Assembly (NCBI GenBank): GCA_038049695.1
Contig: CP142452.1
Coordinates: 55,014,501 to 55,078,500, forward strand
Origin: Cinnamomum chago
Lineage: Eukaryota; Streptophyta; Magnoliopsida; Laurales; Lauraceae
Length of the DNA stretch: 64,000 bases
Direction of reading: 5' to 3'
Shown here one piece after another: positions 46,657 to 55,504 of this stretch. Below the pieces are notes generated by a model that saw nothing but the letters and a program-made list of their open reading frames with translations, searched no databases and was not told the origin of the DNA. Both the position numbers and the translations under genes were made by a program. Position 1 is the first letter of the stretch; every line of letters starts with the position of its first letter.

Positions 46657-46804
46657 TCGCTCGAGCGAATCGAAGAGTTCGCTCGAGCGAACCCATCGGT
46701 CGAACGGTTATTAAAATGCGTTCGAGCGACCAAGTTACTGGAAATGCCCGAATCCTTTCCTGGACAGGTCGCTCGAGCGAACTGTCATGGTCGCTCGAGC
46801 GAAC
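46657..46804. repeat. Palindrome array, CTCGAG type (in B2)
   Basis: Six copies of TCGCTCGAGCGA-type palindromes including two GTTCGAGCG/GTCGAACGG forms. Its spacers match A1 and A2 (ACTGTCCAGAAA, GGACAGGTCG) rather than its close relative B1. Confidence 0.88.
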
Positions 46805-47733
46805 TGTCCAGAAATGGGTTCCGAACCAGTTCAGCTGTCCTCTTTCTCTTCCTTTTTCCTTTCCTTTCCAACACTTAAACCATCACATAGAACTATGAGC
46901 AAGAAGACTAAAATACATGTTTCCAAGACAATAATATGAGCTAAAGAGCTCCTCATTTCAAGTTCCTCCCTTTCCATTCTTTCCATTCACAACAAAGCTC
47001 AAGGTGAAGGAAACTCATTCATGTGAAATCATTTGAAACCTTGACAATATGATGCATACATTTTCCAAGCATGAACAAGAGGGAAATAAACTCATCAATA
47101 AGCACATTTCGAAATCCATATTAATCATAGTAAAGACAACCACTAAAATCACCAAAACCCTTAATGAAACAAGATTTTTCTCACAAAACGTGTTAATAAT
47201 AAAAACGATCCAATCATCCACTTGCCTTGGGTTCCAATCTAGCAAATCAAGCTTCTAATCACCTCTCAAACTCAAGATCCACAATCTCTACAAAAACCCC
47301 CAAAACAACCCTAAAATGGGTTAAACAATGAAATGACCATGAAACCTTTCAAAAATCAAGGTGGAGCTTCTCTAAGGCTAGAAGATTACAAATCTAGAAG
47401 ATGAAGAAGAACAGTTACTTGCAAGGTCCTCTAATGGACAAGGTAAGCTCAAAGGAAGTCTTGTGATGGAGGGTTCTCTTCACAAATGGTATCAATGGAA
47501 AGCTTGCAAGATGAGGAAGAAGAAGGTGGTCTCCATTTCTTGATTGATGAACTATTGGTGTGGCTTGGAGATGAAGAAGAAGTTGCACAAGGGAAAACCC
47601 TAGGTTCAGCTGGAACAATGGTGAATGAAATGAATGAAGGAGATGGGTTCCCCTTATAAACAAGTGAGGTTTGGGTCCCACAACTTAAAGAACTTGGGTG
47701 GCTGAAATCATCTAATTCGGGACCTCGGATGGA

Positions 47734-47764
47734 TTCGACGAAGAAGGAAGAAATAATCGTCGAA
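47734..47764. promoter_or_regulatory. Conserved 31-bp inverted repeat (B2 copy)
   Basis: TTCGACGA ... TCGTCGAA with the standard 31-bp length; a TATA-like TTATAA lies at about 47653 in LTR orientation. Confidence 0.6.
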
Positions 47765-49378
47765 ATATCTAGTTTCCAAAAAGTATATGTTTCGCGGGTT
47801 TCGGGAATATCGAGATTTGGGTACAGATTTGGTGTGAAATGACTGTTTTGCCCTCAAGGCCAAGAAATCGGGTTTTGGGTTCTCAAATGGATACGAGATC
47901 AACATGAAAGTTGTAGGATTCCTCAAGATGAATGCAACAGGCCAAAAACACAATACGAAACAAATCGGGAAAATCTCACAAGTAAATATAAAGCCGAAAA
48001 GGGAACCCCCAAAGGGCCCCACAAGCTGCCAAAGCACTCAAAAGCCCAAAACTAGAAGAAAACCATTCTAGCTCACAAACTCAACCCAACAACCACTAAT
48101 CCCACTAAAAGAACTAATCCACAAATAAAACAACACTAATCCAAGAGATCAGGGGTCGGGTTCTCACAGAAACCGGCAACGGGACCTGAGTACCAAAGCA
48201 AAGGATCAGACACGACGGTCTGGCAAGAGAGTGAGAAGATACAACAACATAAAATAGATGAAATAACTCGAAAAGCAAGGAAATCTGTTTAAGCAAGAAC
48301 TCTCATAAAATATATAAATCAATTGCTAGAAAACATGTAAACAAGATAAAACATTTGAGGTAACCAAGGGATCGGGAACTCACAAGGTGGCAATCACATA
48401 AAGCTAAGTCCTCTGTCACTAAAGTGACAACAGTAATACGGGATGTTGTTCTCAGTCACACAAGGTGAGGAGAAACAACGCAAATCATATATACAATATA
48501 AATATACCGGAACGGGACCACGGTAGCGAACCGGGTATCGGGACGGGACCACGGTAATGACCGGGTATCGGAATCCAAACTGCAGCTGGTGGGACGGGAG
48601 AGGGATTTCCAAGTCGGTGGATCAAACCGACAAGGTATCCAAGCTTAGTGATGCCGACACATAGGTTAAATAACACATCGATACATATACAAGTAAATCA
48701 AGTACAGTAAATCAATGAACGCGCAAGAATATTCAATGTATAACTTTCATTTCATGTCGGGCAATACTCTTCGGGACAAGTCAATGTTACTAGTGTAACC
48801 ATCAAGCTTTCGGGAAAACAGATCATGTACAGTAAATCTTGGAAAAGAAGAAATAAAATGAACTATACCAATTCGGGAAAGATAATGATTTTTAAGATCT
48901 ATTTGAGTGAATAGGGGTCCCGTATGTCTATGATGGAAATGACTTGGTACTCCTTGAGTTTGGAGACATTCCGGGCTCCTTATCCACTTCTACGATTTTC
49001 AAAACTTAACATGAGCTTATGGATAGTACTAGATGCTATGATAGGAAAATCAAGACTATAAACGGTCCATCCTAAGTATGATGTCAACCCGGAACCATCG
49101 AGCAACCTACTCAGTCACCGAAAGGAATAGAGTTCGCGATACCCAAGGAAATAGACTTTGCATTTAGGTATGAAGAGGATATCGTGTCGTTCCATCCCGT
49201 TCGAGATTGAATAGATTGAACTTCGATGCATTCCGAACCAACCGTGAAGAGCATCGGCTCAAGACGCTCTCACATATGGTCAAGTGAGTCCAAGGAGGGT
49301 AGCCAAGGTCCAAAAAAAAAAGAGATAAATTTCAAAACCCACTGTACCAGAAATTTCTGTACCAGAAATGCACAGGGT

Positions 49379-49452
49379 CCGATCGATCGGCCCAAAAAGC
49401 CTTACAGTTAAAAGACAGACCGATCGATCGGCCTGTAGGTCCGATCGATCGG
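49379..49452. repeat. Palindrome array, GATCGATC type (in A4)
   Basis: Three perfect copies of CCGATCGATCGG with spacers very like those of B1 (CCCAAAAAG, TTACAGTTA, CCTGTAGGTCCGATCG). Confidence 0.88.
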
Positions 49453-50247
49453 CACTGGGCGTGAAGCATGTCCGGGAACTTGATTTTTCTCCTTTTTGTT
49501 TCCTTTCCTTCCAACACCTCAACAACCACAAATAACTATGAATAAGGTGACTTAAACACATGATTCCAAGACATTAAATGAGGCTATCAAGATGTGTAAA
49601 GATCATTTATTTCAACCATGGAAAAAATCAATGAAAGCAATCAATGAAAACATGAAAACCATAAATACTTCACCAAACCATTACAAACTTAAAAACATCC
49701 AAACATTCACTTGCCTCAAGTCCAAGCTAGCTGAAATCAAGCCTCTATTCACTTCTATTGCTCAAGCCAAGCTACAATCAAAAACCCCCAAAAACAACCC
49801 TAAAATGGGTTACACAAAGAATGAAAATGAAAGAACCAACAATAATGCAAATGTAGCTTCTCAAGGGCTAGAGGAACACTAATCTAGGAGATGGGGATGA
49901 TCACTTACCTTTAAGGTCCTCTAATGGCAAGAGTAAGCTCAATGGAGGTCTTGGAATGGAGGGTTTTCTCCACAAATGGTATCAATAGGGAGCCATGGTG
50001 AAGAGGAAGAAGAAGATGATCTCCATTTCGAGTTTGGTGCAAGATTTGTGAGGATTTGAGATGGAGAAGCAAGAAGAAGAAGAGAAAGGCAAGGAAAAAC
50101 CCTAGACTCAATAGTTGTGCTGGAACATGAAAATGGAGAAGGAAGGGGAAGGGTCTCCTTTGTTAACAAGTGAGTTGGGTTGGGTTGGGTCCCACAACTA
50201 AAGGAGCTACAATGGCTGAAATCATCTCTCTCGGGTCCTCGGATGAA

Positions 50248-50278
50248 TTCGACGAAGAAGGAAGAAACGTTCGTCGAA
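50248..50278. promoter_or_regulatory. Conserved 31-bp inverted repeat (A4 copy)
   Basis: TTCGACGAA ... TTCGTCGAA, 9-bp perfect arms, total 31 bp. Confidence 0.6.
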
Positions 50279-50677
50279 ATATCTAGTTTCCAAAAACTGT
50301 ATGTTTCACGGGTTTCGAGAATATTAAGTTTTGGGTACAGATTTGGTGTGCAATGACTGTTTTACCCTCAATGCTATGAAATCGGGTTTCGGGACCTCAA
50401 ATGGGCACGGGATCAACATGAAAGTTGTAAGAATCCACAAGATGAATACAACGGGCCAAAAACACAATTCAAAACACGTCGGGAAAATTTCACAAGAAAA
50501 TGCAAAGCCGAAAAGGGAACCCCAAAAGGGCCCCACAAGCTATCAATCACTCCAAAAAGCCCAAAACTAGAATCAAGGCTATTCCAAACCCAACTAGACC
50601 AAAAACACTAATCAAGCTTAGCACTAAAACGCAACTTAATTAGCACTAATCGGGTTCACTCGGGTCGGGGTCTTACA

Positions 50678-51322
50678 ATGGCACACCTCCCTTTCGGACA
50701 GCGAATTTTTCCAACTCCTCCACCGCCGTATTGGTCTGGTCGGCCCTCTGCTTACTGCCTTCCGACCGACCTATCTGTAGTTGTTATTCCTGGTCTGCTC
50801 TTCTACTCGGGCAATTGCTTCCCTTCTCGACTTTTGTTGCCTTCTCCTTGATAACGGCTATCAAGCAGCTTCTGGAAACCGCCTGATCTCCCTTGATCTC
50901 CATCATTCCTTTCAACGTCGAAAAGCAAATCCTCTGATAATAAGTTGAGGGAACTGCCTTCATCCGATGGATCCACGTTCATCCCATGATGGCATTGTAG
51001 GGTGACGGTACGTCGACCATAAAAAATTCCACGTCCAAATGGATAGGTCCTGCCCCGACCTGCACCGTGATGTGGCCCATCAAGTGCACGACTTGTTCAC
51101 TGATTCTGAATAAGGGTATTGAGGTTGGTCTCAAGTCTGACCGTCTCAATCTGAGCTTATCAAACAGCTTGGCATACATGATTTCTAACGAACTCTCATG
51201 GTCGATCAATATTCTTCGAACATCATATTATTATACCCTCAAAGTTAGTACCAACGCGTCATTGTGCGGATGGACCACATCCAGTAAATCCTCATTTGTG
51301 AATGAGGTTTCTCCATCCTTGT
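50678..51322 (-). pseudogene. G0 protease region
   Basis: Minus-strand remnant of the gag-protease part of G0. The visible open stretch 50979-51209 has ESSLEIMYAKLFDKLRL, SEQVVHLMGHITVQVG and MVDVPSPYNAIMG, which is the aspartic protease fold region of Tat polyproteins. Downstream is the KGMMEIKGDQ block near 50900. It ends at the insertion of G2. Confidence 0.82.
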
Positions 51323-51631
51323 TGACACCAAAAATGTCACTTTGCCTCTTCACACCAAAAGCTACATGGAGCCGCATCCTACCAAAAATAGGCAGGCGCC
51401 ACTTCAAGCATCAGATCTTGTCAGAATCAAACAAAAACTGCAAGGTCATTCAAAACAACCAAAAGAGAGGTACACATGAAGTTTCGGGCCATTCCGACAT
51501 TATTTGGCCTAGCTTCACTTCTCCAACAGCTAAGCAGCAGCTCCCGGCGGCGGACCACCCCGGGACCATGGCACCTAATTCGGAGCTTGCGGATCATCTC
51601 AAAATGACTCCAATAGGCTCCTCGTCGAATT

Positions 51632-52030
51632 TCAGGTCAATCGGACATCGTTTGACCGAAAGTCAAAGCTCGACATTTCCCTTGCGGTGAAATCAAAGGT
51701 CAATCGGACATCGTTTGACCGAAAGTCAAAGCTCGGCATTTCCCTTGCGGTGAAATCAAAGGCAAGCGTTTGCATGACTCCAAATGGCTTCAAAACTCAA
51801 ACGAAAGCCTATGGTTGGTCTTATCTACTGATGAGGGAGTCACACGTCGAATTTCAGGTCAATCGGACATCGTTTGACCGAAAGTCAAAGCTCGGCATTT
51901 CCCTCGCGGTGAAATCAAAGGCAAGCATTTGCATGACCCCAAACGGCTTCAAAACTCAAACGAAAGCCCATGGTTGGTCTTATTTAATGCTCAAGAAGTT
52001 TCACCTCAAATTTCAGGTCATTCCGACATC
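51632..52030 (+). repeat. Tandem repeat in G2 LTR, about 158-bp unit
   Basis: Two full units and one shortened leading unit of about 65 bp, each starting with GTCAATCGGACATCGTTTGA and continuing CCGAAAGTCAAAGCTCG. A decayed further start is seen at about 52017 (GTCATTCCGACATCG). Confidence 0.85.
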
Positions 52031-52254
52031 GTTTGACCCTGTTTCAGCTTCTGGCGGAAAATCAGCAGTTCTGCGCTCGGCTTTTCCCGGAAAATCGGAA
52101 ACTTTGCAAACGAATTTGCAAGGATTATCATCATGTTTTTCAGAGGGAAATCAAGCCAAAAGTGTGGAGAAATGTCATAGAAAACAAACAAAAAAAACGG
52201 AAGCGAAAAACGACGAAAAACGGCCAGAAACGGGCCCCGGGAAGCAATTTTCCC

Positions 52255-52375
52255 CCCAGGGTCGCAGAGCCCCGCGACCCTGGGCCAGGCCTGCGACCCT
52301 GGGCCATGGTCGCCGGCGACCATGGCCCATGGTCGCTGGAGACCATGGGGCCGGCGACCCTGGGAGGTCCGGGGC
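52255..52375. repeat. GC-rich palindromic block in G2 LTR
   Basis: Contains a 30-base perfect palindrome at 52300-52329 (centre GTCGCCGGCGAC, arms TGGGCCATG), four or five GCGACCCTGGG words and further CCATGG palindromes. Likely to form a strong hairpin in single-stranded DNA or RNA. Confidence 0.85.
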
Positions 52376-53044
52376 GCCGATTTCGCCCCGGGACCCCCCG
52401 TTTCGTCCGTTTTCGCGAGACGAGTTGTTCTGTCCCTGTGATTTTTCCAGATTCAGACTTTTGAGGCTCCAAATTCGCCGATATTCGCCAAGATCACAGG
52501 AATCCTTCCAAGAACTTCAAAAACTTCGTTGATCGCCAGCTGAACAACCAAAAAGTGCACTTTCTGCCCGCCCGATCGCGAAATCGACTGGACAGATGCT
52601 GCCGGCCCGCTAGTATCAACCAATGTCTGAAACTACATGATCATCTGATGTTGATTTACATAAGGATCCATCGATGATCATCGCAAAGGGAATTCCAAGA
52701 GACGCAACATGGCCCGCGACTCTTCAGCTACCAAGGTGGCCACTTAGTGCAATCAATTGGCCCGTTTATGGCAAGTTAATGCGGTCATTAACCCATTATC
52801 TTGAACGGCCCAATCAGAAGCCTCCGTTCAGGAGTTACAAGTCCAAGCAATCATGGAATTCAAGCCATGAAACTCCTAACATAATGGAGATTAAAGGCGA
52901 TTAAATGCCCATGACTCTCCTCCGGCCAATGAAATCCAAGGGTCAGGAGTTACAAAACAAAAAGCAATTAAACTTGTAACTCCTCCCTTAATGAGCTTTA
53001 TTACCATAAAGGCTCATAAATCACTCCTAAAGGCTACCAAAAGG

Positions 53045-53056
53045 CCTATAAATAGG
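53045..53056 (+). promoter_or_regulatory. TATA box of G2 LTR
   Basis: CCTATAAATAGG; expected transcription start about 30 bases downstream, near 53075-53085. Confidence 0.75.
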
Positions 53057-53231
53057 AGTCCTCTCCAAGCATTCCAAAAAAAAGAAAGAGGGGGGACACA
53101 CACAGAAGGATCCGGGAAAATCGCCACAGATCCGGAAAAATCGCCAGAAAATCATTCAAAAATCCTTGGAGAAATCTCTACAACCCTGCTCCTTCAAGAA
53201 AACTCTGCTGCAACAAGTTCAACAAGGTGAT

Positions 53232-53268
53232 TGAAGCCCCTTGGGGGGCCACCCCCCCCAAAGACCAC
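53232..53268. other. C/G-run hairpin in G2 LTR U5
   Basis: TTGGGGGG followed five or so bases later by CCCCCCCCAAAG, which can form a stable stem. It lies about 170 bases after the presumed start of transcription, where a polyadenylation or structure signal of R/U5 could be, but that is a guess. Confidence 0.5.
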
Positions 53269-53584
53269 CTCTCCTTCTATCCAACATGGCTAGATGCGGC
53301 TTTTCAGCCCGTCTACTCAGTTTTTTACCGGATATAGGACCTTATCTTGGTCCTTATCCTCTAAAAATCTGAGGTTGGAGCCAAGCCAAGAAATCAAGCA
53401 CTATGTTCTCATCTGAAGGACGATGGCGGAGCCCATACATGACTCGCGACCATCGATCTGAACGAGCCCTCCCACAATCGCATGAGAAGTTAGATTCCTT
53501 TTTCTTACTTTTCTGTTGTAAATTGTATTTTTTCTAAAGAGACAAAAAATCACATCTCTTGTCTTTCATTATTGATAAGATTTG

Positions 53585-53662
53585 TAAATCGCCTTTCATG
53601 GCAAAATCGCCTCCAACGGCACCAAACCGCCTTCTACGGCACAAAAACGCCTTTCACGGCAT
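53585..53662 (+). repeat. Short tandem repeat in G2 LTR U5
   Basis: Four units of about 20 bp of the form CGCCTT(T/C)CACGGCA(C/A)AAAA, flanked by non-repetitive LTR sequence. Confidence 0.65.
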
Positions 53663-53907
53663 TCCAAAACTGTCTCTTTTATTAAAATATGTATGCAATG
53701 GAAAACTAGAAAAAAAGTTTCATTTCCCTTTTTACTTGTGAAGGTGGATCTCCGGATCACCATTTCTAAATTCCAAGTATTAAAGAGAAATTGGCATACC
53801 CGTACAAAAAAACTGATGCCCGCTTTTCCTTTTTCCCTCCACCATACCCCGTCAGCCCCGGGGTGGAGGCAGCTTTGGAAAAAGACAAAAAGCCGGGACC
53901 ATCAAGC

Positions 53908-53925
53908 TGGCACACCCGGTGGGAC
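53908..53925 (+). other. Primer binding site of G2
   Basis: TGGCACACCCGGTGGGAC, starting with the TGG expected opposite a tRNA CCA end; this type of site is seen in other plant Tat/Ogre-like elements. I do not assign the tRNA. Confidence 0.75.
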
Positions 53926-54063
53926 TCGTTCATTTGATGAACATGTGCTTAGATTCCTTTTGGCTCCTTTTTAGTTGGTGGCCTATGTTGGATCTTGCAT
54001 CTAAAAAAAAAACACATGAAATGGGATTCTTGGAAATTTCTTCTTTTAAGTTTATTTCCAGTC

Positions 54064-54792
54064 TTTCTTGTTTCTAAAAAAATTTTCTCAAAAAAAATCA
54101 AAAACAAAATCTGATTTAAAAAAAATTTCAGATTTTTTCTCTTTTGGGTTTAAGTTGAGAAACTTTGGTTTTTTCCTTTTCGGACTTCGGGATCGCAGAA
54201 ATGTTGAACCCATTTTCGGAATGGAACACCATTCGCTCTCTTCTATGAATCCATAAAAAAAAAAAAAAAACAAAATCTGATTTACAAAAAATTTTCAGAT
54301 TTTCCTCTTTTGGGTTTAAGTTGAGAAACTTTGGTTTCTTCCTTTTCGGACTTCGGGATCGCAGAAATGTTGAACCCATTTTCGGAATGGAGCACCATTC
54401 GCTCTCTTCTATGAATCCATAAAAAAAAAATCAAAAAACAAAATCTGATTTACAAAAAATTCTCAGATTTTCCTCTTTTGGGTTTAAGTTGAGAAAATTT
54501 GGTTTCTTCCTTTTCGGACTTCGGGATCGCAGAAATGTTGAACCCATTTTCGGAACGGAACACCATTCGCTCTCTTCTACGAATCCATAAAAAAAAAAAA
54601 ACCACTAAGGTTGCACCAATTGCGTTCTTTGACCAAAGTGGATCTAAGAAAAGCCTTGTCCAGAGTGTGGAGACAGCTAGACTGTTCTAGGCAAGGGTCC
54701 TCCAAACGGGTTCATTAAGTAATCCTACCCTTACCTGGGGGCTGATCTATCAACTGAGGTTTCATAAGATCGAATTGGAGATCTATGTGAAC

Positions 54793-54840
<48 letters not shown>

Positions 54841-55140
54841 TCAAAAAAAAAAAGAAGAGAAAAAAAAAAACTTCTGTCATTTTTGGATTCATATTTGAGA
54901 AATCCTGGTTCCTTCCTTTTCGGACTTCGAGATCGCAGAAATGTTGAACTCATTTTCGGATTGGAATACCATTTGCTCTCTTCTATAAAGTCCAATCTTG
55001 ACACTTTCAAAAAAAACTTCCGTCACTTTTGGATTCACATTTGAGAAATCCTGGTTCCTTCCTTTTCGGACTTTCGAGCTCGCAGAAATGTTGAGCTCAT
55101 TTTCGGATTGGAATACCATTTGCTCTCTCCTATGAATTCA
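54064..55140 (+). repeat. Leader tandem array of G2, about 165-bp unit with poly(A) joints
   Basis: Five copies of a unit holding CCTTTTCGGACTT(C)GGGATCGCAG and AAATGTTGAACCCATTTTCGG, then TGCTCTCTTCTATGAATCCA, joined by A-runs. Three near-identical units lie at about 54090-54590. Two diverged ones are at about 54840-55010 and 55011-55140, after an unrelated insert (54600-54796) and a 39-base A-run at 54797-54835. It is in the untranslated leader, between primer site and gag. Confidence 0.85.
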
Positions 55141-55504
55141 ATCTTGACCTTTCAAAAATCCCATCTCGTGTCCTTTCCAAGGATGCGATTTGCAACATTT
55201 GTGCCTAGCGGTGCTAGTACGCCCTTTCGGGTCTACTGTATTCGCAACCGACACATTTGTATCTCAACCTTATATCATTTTACCTTGAGTGAGCTTTGTT
55301 TCTCGGTAATTTGAATTAAGGTTCACAATTGCTTCTAGCAGTCACTGGGACGCTCATTCTGAGCTGACCCTACCTGCGTTCAGAACAATTGTGCCCTCTA
55401 TGGCTTTTCTGCCTTCCTCATATTGCTTGGGCTGGGCCATGTCCCCTCGGGCGACTTGAAAAGGCGAAACCATAGTATTTTCCATTTATGATCACCATAT
55501 TCTT

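Larger units (their letters stand above)
43952..48168 (-). mobile_element. LTR family B, copy B2 (solo LTR nested in A4)
   Basis: 4217 bp, same termini as B1, flanked by the exact duplication GAAAC (43947-43951 and 48169-48173). It resembles B1 closely outside the palindrome array. It proves that family B was active after A4 had inserted. Confidence 0.95.
43456..50677 (-). mobile_element. LTR family A, copy A4 (split by solo LTR B2)
   Basis: Minus-strand family A LTR: TGTAAGACCCCGACCCGAG at 50677 down to ...GGTCCGGGGTCGCGACA at 43456. Flanked by the exact duplication ATGGC (43451-43455 and 50678-50682). Its own sequence is about 3.0 kb after subtracting B2 and one GAAAC. It is a solo LTR inserted between the protease and RT regions of G0. 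Confidence 0.94.
6256..51322 (-). mobile_element. G0: old Ty3/gypsy element, Tat clade (backbone, broken)
   Basis: The host element for most of the window, read right to left. Recognisable parts by position: protease region 50678-51322, reverse transcriptase 42471-43455, RNase H region 37334-38363, linker 24349-24494, integrase 9852-11523, antisense ORF region 7175-9290, polypurine tract and 3' LTR 6256-6848. Its own sequence adds up to roughly 7.5 kb of the 45 kb span; the rest is inserted DNA. It is heavily broken, with at least six large insertions plus many small lesions. The 5' LTR and gag would lie right of 51322 beyond G2. The flank left of the 3' LTR is CTGTC. The integrase, RNase H and RT regions match the Tat clade, and the antisense ORF between integrase and 3' LTR is a known trait of this clade. 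Confidence 0.85.
51323..53904 (+). repeat. 5' LTR of G2
   Basis: About 2.58 kb, starting TGACACCAAAAATGTCA (itself a small inverted repeat) and ending ...GGGACCATCA three bases before the primer site. The right border is set by the primer site and could be off by a few bases. It contains a tandem repeat, a GC-rich palindromic block, a TATA box and a C/G hairpin in U5. The 281-residue open frame at 51687-52532 lies wholly in this LTR and is not called as a gene. Confidence 0.82.

Noticed and set aside
51687-52532. 281-residue open frame in the G2 LTR
   Set aside because: It lies wholly upstream of the LTR's TATA box and is produced by the 158-bp tandem repeat and the GC-rich palindrome block. 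No domain is recognisable.
54797-54835. 39-base poly(A) as a retroposon tail
   Set aside because: It is one of several A-runs that join units of the G2 leader array, and no SINE, LINE or processed gene lies before it.
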